DNA of 64,000 bases from Acidobacteriota bacterium (lineage in GTDB: Bacteria; Acidobacteriota; Thermoanaerobaculia; Multivoradales; Multivoraceae), in contig JAJCXN010000004.1 of the NCBI GenBank assembly GCA_029263415.1, positions 62,001-126,000 of the forward strand, in the 5' to 3' direction. How positions within the stretch are numbered: the stretch's first letter is position 1; each line of letters begins with the position of its first letter. Shown here in pieces: positions 43,691 through 52,104 of the stretch. The notes beneath the pieces were generated by a model, which saw nothing but the letters and a program-made list of their open reading frames with translations, did no database searches and was not told the origin of the DNA. The position numbers and the translations under genes were made by a program.

Positions 43691-43879
43691 CTTAGGGTGC
43701 GATCGGGTCAAAGGACTTGAGAACAGTACCGGCGTGCATGGCGCGTAACTGTATACTTTGGAGCACTTTGCGCGGCCCGAGAGCGAACTGAAATGCACAA
43801 GCTTGGCGGTTCGAGAGCCCAACCCGGTGGACGAGCTCAATTCCGGACGTTACAGACATAGACGCCCCTTGACCCAGCT

Positions 43880-44010
43880 CCGTAGAGAGTTCCGTAGAGT
43901 GAATAGCGCCCCTTCAAACGGGCGGTTGGCGCACCCCAAGACCAGTTTCCCCGACCCCCCGACCCCCCGACCACAAACCACAAACCACAAACCACAAACC
44001 ACCGAGCACT
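43880..44010. repeat. Direct repeats and heptamer low-complexity tract before the sigma-factor gene
   Basis: The 324-base gap 43691-44014 holds no convincing gene. CCGTAGAG occurs at 43880-43887 and 43892-43899, a 12-base period. From about 43949 a heptamer tract follows: CCCCGAC-like copies, then at least four CACAAAC copies up to about 44005. The tract ends just before the sigma-factor start. It could be a promoter operator plus a length-variable slippage tract. No clear -10 or -35 pair stands out. Confidence 0.6.
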
Positions 44011-44014
44011 ACCA

Positions 44015-44707
44015 TTGCCTGTTCTAGCCTTTAGCCGCCGCAGCCGCCTTCGCGAGATCCGAGATCTCGATGACCGTGCGTTGTTGCTGCAGATGGCGGA
44101 TCGATTCGGTGAAGAGTCGCCGGACCTGGATGCGCCAGCCAGCCTTGAGGCCGAGGCCGCGCTGGATGAGTTGGTGCGGCGCAAGTCGCAAGCTTTGGTC
44201 AACGTGGCATACCGCGTCTTGGGCGATCGGGAAGAGGCGAAGGATGTTGCACAAATGGCGTTTGTGCGAATTTGGGACAACCGTACGAAGTACAGCGAAC
44301 AGTGGAGCCCGAACACTTGGATCTATCGGATTGCCACCAACCTGGCAATCGATCACCTACGGTCCCGCAAGAGCCGCGAAAAAATGAATGAGCCGCTCAA
44401 GCTTGAGCTGCGCCATCGCCAAGAATCGAGTTCGGCGACCTTGCTTGCACACTTGCGCGAGCAAGAGGTCGCGGCGATCTTTCAAGAACTCGCTGTGTGC
44501 TTGACCGAGAAACAGCGCACTATCTTTCTGTTGAGGGAAGTGGAGGGTCTTGCTTCTCCTGAGGTTGCCGAGATTGTCGGCTGTAGGCAGTCGACCGTGC
44601 GCAACCACCTGTTCAACGCGCGCAAACTGCTGAAAGAGAAGTTGAGAGAACGCTACCCAGAGTACGTTCCGTCGAGCGACGCCGATAGTGAGGAGGGGGA
44701 CCAATGA
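44015..44707 (+). CDS. ECF-type RNA polymerase sigma factor
   Basis: 230 residues. Region 2 has VRRKSQALVNVAYRVLGDREEAKDVAQMAFVRIW and WIYRIATNLAIDHLRSRK; region 4 has LTEKQRTIFLLREVEGLASPEVAEIVGCRQSTVRNHLFNAR with its helix-turn-helix. It belongs to the RpoE-like ECF group. It overlaps the zinc-finger anti-sigma gene by four bases. Start is TTG at 44015 by frame only; ATG at 44093 is an alternative that loses about 26 residues of a variable N-terminus. It heads the large secretion/pilus gene run, so it may direct that run's transcription. Confidence 0.9.
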   Translation: MPVLAFSRRSRLREIRDLDDRALLLQMADRFGEESPDLDAPASLEAEAALDELVRRKSQALVNVAYRVLGDREEAKDVAQMAFVRIWDNRTKYSEQWSPNTWIYRIATNLAIDHLRSRKSREKMNEPLKLELRHRQESSSATLLAHLREQEVAAIFQELAVCLTEKQRTIFLLREVEGLASPEVAEIVGCRQSTVRNHLFNARKLLKEKLRERYPEYVPSSDADSEEGDQ

Positions 44708-45360
44708 GGTCACGGGAAGCCTGCTCGGGTTCGAATCGTGTCGACTGGAAAGCGCTGGCGGCCCAGCAGCTGGTTAAGGGCGACAACCAGTCGAGTCGCG
44801 ACGAGGATTCGCGGGAGTCGGCTTCGCGGGAGTCGGAGTGGCGTTCGGCATTGGAGCATCAGCGCACCTGCATGTCGTGTCGAACGGCTGCGATCGCCGC
44901 AGAGCCGACGGTCGTGTTCCAGAGCTTGCCCTCAATCGAGCTAAGTGATGCTGAGATTGACGTCATGCGCGAACGGGTTGCAGGTGTCCGGCGCGGGCGG
45001 GTCGTGGCTGGTGGCCAAGAGTCAATTCCAGGGTCTCATGCGTCTGGGCCTCCTGCGTCTGGGCCTCCTGCGTTTGGCTTTCCTGCGGGGCGCAGCCAAC
45101 TGCAGAAGTGGGCAAGCGTGGCTGCGGTGCTCGCGATCGCTGTTACCGGTTCTTTGGGCGTTGGTCTTGCGCCGGGGGTGGCTGCTGGTTTGACCGCGGC
45201 CGACGAGGCCGCGCTGGAGGCGTCGTTGGGCGCACTTCCTCTTGTTGAGGGTGTTGAGTCCTATGGCACAGAACAGAGTGTTCTGGTGCAGGGTTTGATG
45301 CGTAGTGCGTCAGGCGATCTAGACTTCGCGTGGGTGGCAGATGGCGAACTCGAACTTTAG
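44704..45360 (+). CDS. Zinc-finger anti-sigma factor, membrane anchored
   Basis: 218 residues. The N-terminal His52-xxx-Cys56-xx-Cys59 (LEHQRTCMSC) is the ZAS zinc motif that binds the sigma factor. A repeat-rich linker with ASGPPASGPPAFGFP follows, encoded by a 15-base tandem repeat at 45040-45084. A membrane helix (WASVAAVLAIAVTGSLGVGL) comes at about 134-155 with a short extracytoplasmic domain. It overlaps the sigma gene by four bases. The signal it senses is unknown but may relate to the secretion apparatus encoded next. Confidence 0.8.
   Translation: MRSREACSGSNRVDWKALAAQQLVKGDNQSSRDEDSRESASRESEWRSALEHQRTCMSCRTAAIAAEPTVVFQSLPSIELSDAEIDVMRERVAGVRRGRVVAGGQESIPGSHASGPPASGPPAFGFPAGRSQLQKWASVAAVLAIAVTGSLGVGLAPGVAAGLTAADEAALEASLGALPLVEGVESYGTEQSVLVQGLMRSASGDLDFAWVADGELEL
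45040..45084. repeat. 15-bp coding tandem repeat in the anti-sigma gene
   Basis: GCGTCTGGGCCTCCT is repeated perfectly at 45040-45054 and 45055-45069, with a third diverged copy to 45084. It encodes an Ala-Ser-Gly-Pro-Pro linker unit. Unit length is a multiple of three, so copy changes keep the frame. Confidence 0.8.
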
Positions 45361-45429
45361 TTCGAGGGTGCTCCTCGGGCTAATCCACTGGCCAATCAAC
45401 TGGCCAACCACCGGCCCAAGGAGCTGACG

Positions 45430-46344
45430 ATGACAGTTCTTTGTCTAGGCGCTGTGCGTCCAGGTGGTTCTCGTTCAAACGTTGAGCCGGTTGGCTGCCA
45501 AGTAGAGGGTCGCTCCGTGCTGCGTACTGCGTGCTTGATCGCACTCGCTCTATTGAGCGGCCAGGCGCTCTCAACGATGCCGGCGGCGGCTCGACAAGAG
45601 CGGGTCGAGAGCGTGGTTCTGCGCGTCTTCCCGATGGCCAACCAACCCGCGAGGCATGCACTACCGTTGGTGGATCCGTTGCTGTCCTCGTCGGGAACCG
45701 TGTCATTCCAGCAGGAAGACAACGCCTTGGTGGTCAGGGATCGTGCCAGTGTTCTCGAGAAGCTGCTGCCGGTTCTCACCGACTTTGATCATCCGATCCA
45801 AGAGATCTCGCTTGAGATGTACTTGCTGCGAGCGAGCAGAATTGCCACGCAAGGCTCAGATGCGCCTCGAAGCGTCGATCGCGGTCGACCGACGCTCCCC
45901 ACCGAGCTGGTGACCGAACTTGACAACATTCTTCGGTTGAACAGCTATGAGCCGCTGGGCTCAGCCAAGCTCAAAGTGAGAGAGGGTGAGCAGGTCCGTT
46001 CCGAGGTTGGGCCCAGCTATCGGTTCAGCTTCGAGGTTGGAACGGTATTGCGTGGCCGCTACCTGCGACTGTCCGATTTCCGGGTTGTCCGGATTGCCTC
46101 GGCCGGTAGCCGCTGGCAGGCGGCCGACGCTTCGAGGAAGAGCGAGCAGGTGTATCGCAGCGACGTGAATCTGCAGTTCGAACGCCCGGCGTTCATCACC
46201 GTGTCGCGCGATGCGACCAGTGCCAGTGGTTTGGTGATGGCCTTCGTCTGGACGCCCATTCCGTCGAGCGGCGTGTCGCCGTCGTTGCCGGTTTCGACTC
46301 GGCCCGCAGGCAGCGCCAGCGGACGCAAAGTGGGAGGGCGCTAA
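45430..46344 (+). CDS. Exported secretin N-domain-like protein
   Basis: 304 residues. The N-terminal region is hydrophobic at about 32-52 (TACLIALALLSGQALS) after a long n-region. Residues about 58-125 (VVLRVFPMANQPARHALPLVDPLL, then VRDRASVLEKLLPVLTDFDHPIQEISLEMYLLRAS) match the secretin short N1/NolW-type repeat, which in secretins lines the periplasmic channel. The remaining beta-rich part ends in RPAFITVSRDATSASGLVMAFVWTPI and does not contain a complete secretin pore. The start has a good ribosome site (AAGGAG). It stands between the anti-sigma gene and gspF. It may be an accessory or truncated secretin-like subunit; function inferred from context. Confidence 0.65.
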   Translation: MTVLCLGAVRPGGSRSNVEPVGCQVEGRSVLRTACLIALALLSGQALSTMPAAARQERVESVVLRVFPMANQPARHALPLVDPLLSSSGTVSFQQEDNALVVRDRASVLEKLLPVLTDFDHPIQEISLEMYLLRASRIATQGSDAPRSVDRGRPTLPTELVTELDNILRLNSYEPLGSAKLKVREGEQVRSEVGPSYRFSFEVGTVLRGRYLRLSDFRVVRIASAGSRWQAADASRKSEQVYRSDVNLQFERPAFITVSRDATSASGLVMAFVWTPIPSSGVSPSLPVSTRPAGSASGRKVGGR

Positions 46345-47553
46345 ATGGAATTCGTTTGTAGGGTGGGCGCCCCCGATGGACGCATTCTTGAGCAGGTGAC
46401 CGAGGCTGCGACGGCAGCGGTTGCTCGGACCGATCTCGAGCGCACTGGCTACCATGTCTTCGAGGTCAAGCCGAAAGGCATGAGCCTGAGTTTCGGTGGC
46501 AAGCGGTCCCGCAAACGACGCGTCAAAGACCAAGACTTCTTGATCTTCAACCAGGAGTTGGCCGGGCTGCTGAGGGCGGGGTTGCCCCTGTTGCAGGCGC
46601 TCGACATGCTGTCCGGCCGCGATCGTGACCCACAGCTCACCGAGGTGCTAGGTGAGATTCGCGACAAGGTCAAAGCGGGCGAGGAGCTGTCGGTGGCCTT
46701 CGGTGACGCCGGTGACATGTTCCCTCCGCTGTACGCGTCGACCTTGATGGCGGGCGAGCGCAGTGGCGATCTGGAGCAGGTACTGAGGCGCTTCATTCGT
46801 TACCAGCGGCTGGTGATGGACACCAAGAAGCGAATCGTTAGTGCCTTCGTCTATCCCACATTGTTGGTGTTCTTGTCGATCACCATGGTGGTGGTGATGA
46901 TCGTTGTGGTGTTGCCCAACTTCCAAGAGTTCTATGACTCCATGGAGGTTGAGCTGCCGCTACCGACGCGCGTCTTGCTCGGCATTTCGGATTTCGTCCA
47001 ATCTAGAGGCCTGTGGCTGCTCGGGGGGATCGTCGGTGGTGTTTACCTCCTCCGCCGCTGGTTTGAAACAGAGCTGGGGGCAGTGTGGCGAGATCGAATG
47101 CAGCTTCGAATCCCAGTCGCCGGCTCGATCATTCACCGCTTTTCATTGTCCGAGTTCTGCCGTTCTTTGTCGACGCTGCTAGCGGGCGGGCTACCGCTGG
47201 TGCCCTCTTTGGAGGTTTCGTCTGTTTCGGTGAGCAATGCATACCTGCGCAGCCAGCTTGAGCCCATCCCCACCCGCGTGCGTGAGGGCGCGGCTCTTCA
47301 TGACGCAATGAAGGAGACCGCGGTGGTCCCCAACCTCACCATCGACATGGTGCAAGTTGGCGAGGCCACCGGTGCGCTCGACGAGATGCTGAGCAACGTT
47401 TCGGACTTTTTTGATGATGAAGTCGAAACTCAGATTCAACGCCTACTTTCGCTGGTTGAGCCGATCATGCTGGTGGTCATGGGGATCGCGGTCGCCGCCT
47501 TGTTGCTCGCCATGTACATGCCACTCTTTTCTGTTCTCGGACAGGTGCAGTAG
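46345..47553 (+). CDS. gspF: Type II secretion/type IV pilus inner-membrane platform protein GspF/PilC
   Basis: 402 residues with two GspF domains and three membrane helices. The first domain has FNQELAGLLRAGLPLLQALDML and SVAFGDAGDMFPPLYASTLMAGERSGDLEQVL; the second has SLSTLLAGGLPLVPSLEVSS and VPNLTIDMVQVGEATGALDEM, ending in PIMLVVMGIAVAALLLAMYMPLF. It is the inner membrane core that anchors the assembly ATPase. It begins directly after the previous gene's stop and precedes gspE by nine bases. T2SS GspF and T4P PilC cannot be separated on sequence alone. Confidence 0.92.
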   Translation: MEFVCRVGAPDGRILEQVTEAATAAVARTDLERTGYHVFEVKPKGMSLSFGGKRSRKRRVKDQDFLIFNQELAGLLRAGLPLLQALDMLSGRDRDPQLTEVLGEIRDKVKAGEELSVAFGDAGDMFPPLYASTLMAGERSGDLEQVLRRFIRYQRLVMDTKKRIVSAFVYPTLLVFLSITMVVVMIVVVLPNFQEFYDSMEVELPLPTRVLLGISDFVQSRGLWLLGGIVGGVYLLRRWFETELGAVWRDRMQLRIPVAGSIIHRFSLSEFCRSLSTLLAGGLPLVPSLEVSSVSVSNAYLRSQLEPIPTRVREGAALHDAMKETAVVPNLTIDMVQVGEATGALDEMLSNVSDFFDDEVETQIQRLLSLVEPIMLVVMGIAVAALLLAMYMPLFSVLGQVQ

Positions 47554-47562
47554 GTTCCGTGA

Positions 47563-49248
47563 ATGTCTGATCCTGTAAGTACGCCAACCGACCACGCGCT
47601 CGACGTGGCAGCCGCCACCATGGACGAGATCCCCGGGCTAGCCAGTCACGCGGCCGAACTCGAAGGACTGGCCGCCGCTGAAGATGCCGCTAAGGAGCTG
47701 GCCAGCACCTACGGCTTCGACTACGTCGATCTCGATTCGTTCCGGATCGACAACGATTTGTTCCACCAGTTTCCCTACGACCTGATGGTTCGGTTTGGGT
47801 TCCTGCCGCAAGAGCAGCTGCCGGGCCGTCTCGCAGTGGTCATGTCTGACCCGAGCGACGTCAACAAAGTCGATGCGCTTGAGTTGCAGATCGGGCAGCC
47901 GGTTGAGCCGCGAGTTGGCGCGGCGCCAATGATCGCTGAAGTGCTGCAAAAGTCGGAGAGCGCTCAGCGCGTACTCGACGAAGCCACCGAGGACTTTCGC
48001 CTGCAGCTCGTCCAAGAAGACGACGATGGCGACGAAGTGCTCTCGATTGACCGGATTAGCTCCGATCAAAGCCCGATTATCAAGTTGGTGGATTCGACCA
48101 TCTTCAACGCCATCCAGCGACGTACTTCAGACATTCACATCGAGACCCGCGAGTCCGAAGTGGTCATCAAGTACCGCATCGACGGAGTCTTGTACCAGGC
48201 GATGGAGCCCATCGACAAGCGGCACCATCAGACCATCATCAGTCGTATCAAGGTCATGGCCGAGTTGGATATCGCTGAGAAGCGCATTCCGCAGGATGGT
48301 CGCTTCAAGTTGCGCGTGGCGGGCCGGACGATCGATTTCCGCGTGTCGATCATGCCGTCCGTTCATGGCGAGGACGCGGTGATTCGAATTCTCGACAAGG
48401 AGTCGATGAACGAAGAGTTCAAGAACCTGCGGCTCGATATCTTGGGTTTCGACGATCAGACGATGGGCAAGTTGCGCAAGTTCATTCGCGAGCCTTATGG
48501 CATGGTCTTGGTGACTGGGCCGACGGGCTCGGGTAAGACCACCACTCTCTACGCTGCTTTGTCTGAGATTCAGTCGCCAGAAGACAAGATCGTCACTATT
48601 GAAGACCCGGTTGAGTATCAGCTCAAGGGCATCACCCAGATCCCGGTCAATGAACGCAAGGGGCTGACCTTTGCGCGTGGGCTGCGCTCGATCCTGCGCC
48701 ACGATCCGGACAAGATCATGATCGGTGAGATCCGTGATGAGGAGACCGCGCAGATCGCTATTCAATCGGCGCTAACCGGCCATCTAGTCTTCACCACGGT
48801 TCACGCCAACAACGTCATCGATGTCTTGGGTCGGTTCTTGAACATGAATGTCGACCTCTACAATTTCGTGTCCGCACTGAATTGCATCCTGGCGCAGCGA
48901 TTAGTGCGGAAGATCTGCCAGCATTGCCGCCGTTCGGCCGAAGTTACGGACCGGCAGATTCTTGCTTCTGGGCTTGATCCGGCGACGACTCGAGACTGGT
49001 CCTTCACCGAGGGGACAGGCTGCATCGAGTGCAATGGCACAGGCTTCTTCGGGCGCTTAGCGGTCTCAGAAATTCTGGATCTTTCGGACAACATACGCGA
49101 GATGATTCTCGACAAACGACCGGCCTCGGAAATAAAGCGCGCTGCTGGTGCTGAGGGCATGTCCTTTCTTCGCAACAGCGCAGTGGCAAAGGTTGCCGAA
49201 GGCGTTACGACTCTGCATGAGATCAATAAAGTTACCTTCGTGGATTAG
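47563..49248 (+). CDS. gspE: Type II secretion/type IV pilus assembly ATPase GspE/PilB
   Basis: 561 residues. The N-terminal MshEN-type domain (DYVDLDSFRIDNDLF, LPGRLAVVMSDPSDVNKVDALE) is followed by the AAA-type ATPase with IDRISSDQSPIIKLVDSTIFNAIQRRTSDIHIE, Walker A GPTGSGKTTTLYAALSEIQ, Asp box TIEDPVEYQL, Walker B IMIGEIRDEETAQIA and HLVFTTVHANN. The tetracysteine zinc site is CQHCRRS and GCIECNGTGFFGR. It powers pseudopilus or pilus growth. The next gene's start overlaps its end by 32 bases. Confidence 0.93.
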   Translation: MSDPVSTPTDHALDVAAATMDEIPGLASHAAELEGLAAAEDAAKELASTYGFDYVDLDSFRIDNDLFHQFPYDLMVRFGFLPQEQLPGRLAVVMSDPSDVNKVDALELQIGQPVEPRVGAAPMIAEVLQKSESAQRVLDEATEDFRLQLVQEDDDGDEVLSIDRISSDQSPIIKLVDSTIFNAIQRRTSDIHIETRESEVVIKYRIDGVLYQAMEPIDKRHHQTIISRIKVMAELDIAEKRIPQDGRFKLRVAGRTIDFRVSIMPSVHGEDAVIRILDKESMNEEFKNLRLDILGFDDQTMGKLRKFIREPYGMVLVTGPTGSGKTTTLYAALSEIQSPEDKIVTIEDPVEYQLKGITQIPVNERKGLTFARGLRSILRHDPDKIMIGEIRDEETAQIAIQSALTGHLVFTTVHANNVIDVLGRFLNMNVDLYNFVSALNCILAQRLVRKICQHCRRSAEVTDRQILASGLDPATTRDWSFTEGTGCIECNGTGFFGRLAVSEILDLSDNIREMILDKRPASEIKRAAGAEGMSFLRNSAVAKVAEGVTTLHEINKVTFVD

Positions 49249-50239
49249 CCGCGCCTTTGGCGCCGGCGCTCGATCCACCCCACCGTTTGTCTTCGCCATT
49301 GGCGGAGGTGCGTTGTCGTATGCGCGCTTCTCCTTGCGAGGCGATCGCGAGGCGCTGGTTTGCGATGAAGCTCGCCGTTGGGAGCTGGCGAGGGAGCTGT
49401 TTGGCAATGGCCCGTTGGGGGGGCCAGTGCGCGATCAAGCGGCGCTGGATGCGTTTGTAGCGGGATGTGTGGCAGATCTCGGTGGGCCGCCAAGCCAGGC
49501 GTCGCTGGTGGTCCCCGACGAATGGTCGCGAGTGGTCTTCATCGAGAGTGGGGAGCTCCCGCGGGCAGAGCGGGCTCGGGAGGAAACGCTTCGATGGAAG
49601 CTCAAGCAACAGCTTCCCTTCCGGGTGGAGGACCTGCGGGTTCGCAGCGCAGTGGTGCCATCACTCGCAGACCAGAAGGAGCCGGGTCGATTGTTGGTCG
49701 GCTTTGGTTCAGAGCAGCTGTTCAGCGGCCTCGAGTCCGCGTTCTCTCGGGCCGGCGTGCGCCTTGGGCACATAGGGAGTCGTTCGATGGCCTTCGCTGA
49801 AGGAGCTTCCAAAGAGGGTCGCGGCGAGGCTTTTCTCTGGGGTGCCGCAGACGGCTACAGCTTGGTGGTGCTGGATCGAGGAGAACCGGTGCTGTTTCGG
49901 AGCAAGAGCCTCGAGTCGAGCCTGTCTGACGACGTGGTTGCTGGGATGGTCGAGCGCGAGATTCGCCTGACTCTCGGGTTTCTCATTAAGAAGATTCCCG
50001 GCATGAAGTTGCGGCGAGTGGTGGTTGCTAGTGCCGATGCGCGCAGCATTTGGTTAGACGCCGTGTCGCGGAGCGTCAAGCTTGACGGCTCGATGGGTGA
50101 GCAGGCCTCTCAAGCCCTGAGCCTTGAGCTCGCTGAAGACGCAGTAAAGGGCCGGTTTGATCTGTCATCGGCGCGCAGCCCGGGCTCAGCGGCGCAATGG
50201 CTTCCCCTGTTTGGCGCAGCGCACAGGGCGGTCGGATGA
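49217..50239 (+). CDS. PilM/GspL-like cytoplasmic assembly protein
   Basis: About 340 residues. ATG at 49217 (MRSIKLPSWISRAFGAG) overlaps the end of gspE; an upstream start is possible. The N-terminal part has an ASKHA-like fold (FVFAIGGGALSYARFSLRG, GGPPSQASLVVPDEWSRVVFIE, LRWKLKQQLPFRVEDLR), and later FGSEQLFSGLESAFSRAGVRLGHIG and LVVLDRGEPVLFRSKSL resemble the second lobe. PilM-like proteins recruit PilN at the inner membrane, while in T2SS the same fold begins GspL. No membrane helix is seen, so PilM is the better match. It overlaps the PilN-like start by four bases. Confidence 0.75.
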   Translation: MRSIKLPSWISRAFGAGARSTPPFVFAIGGGALSYARFSLRGDREALVCDEARRWELARELFGNGPLGGPVRDQAALDAFVAGCVADLGGPPSQASLVVPDEWSRVVFIESGELPRAERAREETLRWKLKQQLPFRVEDLRVRSAVVPSLADQKEPGRLLVGFGSEQLFSGLESAFSRAGVRLGHIGSRSMAFAEGASKEGRGEAFLWGAADGYSLVVLDRGEPVLFRSKSLESSLSDDVVAGMVEREIRLTLGFLIKKIPGMKLRRVVVASADARSIWLDAVSRSVKLDGSMGEQASQALSLELAEDAVKGRFDLSSARSPGSAAQWLPLFGAAHRAVG

Positions 50240-51492
50240 GTCTTATTATTGGTTCCGGGTCCAGCGCCCTACGAAAGCTCAATTTGGCCGTGCGGCCGTT
50301 CGAGAATCGCAGGCCCAAGCGTCGCCTTGCGACCATTTTCTGGGTATTAGCCGGCTTGGCTTCGGCTTGGAACCTGTTCTTGTTCGTCGAGTACTGGAAA
50401 GGGTCCTCCAGCGGTCGCGACGATCTTCGGGCGGTACGGGCCGAGATCGATGATCGCGCCAGGAACATCCGCGATCTTGAGGCAGCGTTGAGATCCGCAG
50501 ACCTCTCTGCGCAGAACGAGCACGTTCGTTTTCTCAACCGCAAGATCGCGGAGCGTACGTTCCCTTGGAGTCGGCTCTTCGACGATATTGCGGAAGTGCT
50601 ACCGCGCAATGTGCGGCTCGAGTCCCTGGCACCCTCGATTCCCGATTCAAAGAAGCGTCGCGGCGAGGCGGTGCCAGAGTCCATCGAGTGGATCGGTCTT
50701 CAGCTTAGGGGTGTTTCTAAGACCAGCGAGGAGATCCTGGAGTTGGTTGACGCCATGTTTTCAGCGAGTGTGTTTGCGAGTCCGGTGCTGAGCGACGAGC
50801 GGGATCGAGACCACGGAGTCGAGTTCGATCTTGGTGTGCGTTATCGAATCCTATCGCCAGAGGTCGACGAGGAGTTGGCCCGAATGACCGATGCCGGCGA
50901 AATGGAGCAGCCTGAGGCGAACGGGGCCAGCAGTGAGCCAGCTTCCTCGTCTCAACCCAACTCTGGAGGCCCGGGCCAGGAGGCTAGCTCAGCGACACCC
51001 GCGCTCGAAGGTGATGCTGAGGCCGGCCTGCCGACCGGTTTGGCTGATGCTGAAGTGCGAACACCAGCGTCGTCCGCGTCGGCCGAGCGGCGGTCGGTGA
51101 AGAGTAGTTCGCCCGAGTCACAGCAGACCAGTGCTGAACCTGCGCAGCCTGAAGACACCCAGCGTCCACCAAACGAGCGCGAGTCGTCCCGGAATGAAGC
51201 GACCCGCCCGGAGCCCCGCAAGGATCCGTCTCGCGCGGAGCCGAGACCAACCGCGGTGCCGGGTGGAGTTGTTGCTTCCGGAACTTCCGCTCAGGCGACG
51301 CCGGGCACAACGGGGTCGCTCCCAGCTCAAGCCCCGACGCCGACGCCCGGGCAAGACCCGCGGCGTGGGCAACGTCGGCAGGTGACTGCCGACGATGTTC
51401 CGCAACGAACGAAGGATCTCGCGGATGAGCGGTTTGGTCGCGATCAAGACGTTGCGCCGCGAGTTGACAATGCCAGTCGAGGAGGCGGTTGA
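50236..51492 (+). CDS. PilN-like inner-membrane protein with a long disordered tail
   Basis: About 418 residues. The N-terminal region (RKLNLAVRPFENRRPKRRLATIFW, then a membrane helix VLAGLASAWNLFLFVEY) and the ferredoxin-like periplasmic domain (WSRLFDDIAEVLPRNVRLESL, SIEWIGLQLRGVSKTSEEILELVDAMFSA) match PilN. After about residue 230 the protein changes to a disordered Ala/Ser/Pro/Glu-rich tail of about 190 residues, which ordinary PilN lacks. It is translated overlapping the PilM-like gene (ATGA) and precedes the PilO-like gene with a four-base overlap. Confidence 0.75.
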   Translation: MSLIIGSGSSALRKLNLAVRPFENRRPKRRLATIFWVLAGLASAWNLFLFVEYWKGSSSGRDDLRAVRAEIDDRARNIRDLEAALRSADLSAQNEHVRFLNRKIAERTFPWSRLFDDIAEVLPRNVRLESLAPSIPDSKKRRGEAVPESIEWIGLQLRGVSKTSEEILELVDAMFSASVFASPVLSDERDRDHGVEFDLGVRYRILSPEVDEELARMTDAGEMEQPEANGASSEPASSSQPNSGGPGQEASSATPALEGDAEAGLPTGLADAEVRTPASSASAERRSVKSSSPESQQTSAEPAQPEDTQRPPNERESSRNEATRPEPRKDPSRAEPRPTAVPGGVVASGTSAQATPGTTGSLPAQAPTPTPGQDPRRGQRRQVTADDVPQRTKDLADERFGRDQDVAPRVDNASRGGG

Positions 51493-52103
51493 GCGTGAAG
51501 CTGGACGAACTATGGCCGTTGCTGAGGCGCAATCGCTGGTGGCTTGCGCCGGCCGTGATCTTGATCATCAACATAGTGGTGTTGAGTACTTATCGCTCGC
51601 TCTACTCTGGGCGAGTCGATGTGTTGAGTGAGGCGATCGACGCCGAAACCAATCAGCTGGAACGCCTGAAGACTCAACAGGACGGGATTGCCGCGTTGGT
51701 CGGCCGATCGGTGGCCGCCGACGAAGGCATTGCTCTGCTCTATGGCCAGCACTTCGCTACCGAAAGCGAACGCTTGACCGAGGTCATCAGTGAAGTTCGT
51801 GAACTCGCTAATCGAGCCGGAGTCATTCCCGATCGCATTAGCTACCCCGAAGAATTTTTCGAGGACTACGGGCTGATCAAGCGCTCAATGGTTTTCTCGG
51901 TTGAGGGGACTTATCAAGAACTCCGGCTATTCGTGAACTACCTAGAGCAGTCGAGCTCCTTCTTGGTGCTCGAATCACTCGGGCTGCAAGATGGCGACGA
52001 GGGTAGGTTGCGCATACGCACCACCCTTTCGACCTTGTTCTCTGGTCGCGATCAGGCGGTTGGTCAAAGCGTCCTTGCTGATGAGTCAAGGTTGGGGGGC
52101 TGA
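51489..52103 (+). CDS. PilO/GspM-like inner-membrane protein
   Basis: 204 residues. An N-terminal membrane helix (WWLAPAVILIINIVVLSTY), then a coiled-coil stretch (LSEAIDAETNQLERLKTQQDGI), and a ferredoxin-like domain with TEVISEVRELANRAGVIPDRI and SMVFSVEGTYQELRLFVNYLEQSSSFLVLESLGL match the PilO pattern. PilO dimerises with PilN in the alignment complex that links inner-membrane platform and secretin. Start is TTG at 51489 overlapping the previous stop; GTG at 51495 is an option. Confidence 0.7.
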   Translation: MSVKLDELWPLLRRNRWWLAPAVILIINIVVLSTYRSLYSGRVDVLSEAIDAETNQLERLKTQQDGIAALVGRSVAADEGIALLYGQHFATESERLTEVISEVRELANRAGVIPDRISYPEEFFEDYGLIKRSMVFSVEGTYQELRLFVNYLEQSSSFLVLESLGLQDGDEGRLRIRTTLSTLFSGRDQAVGQSVLADESRLGG

Positions 52104-52104
52104 A

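Noticed and set aside
43758-44027. 89-codon frame before the sigma gene
   Set aside because: Its end is made by the heptamer tract and it overlaps the sigma start; no protein-like features.
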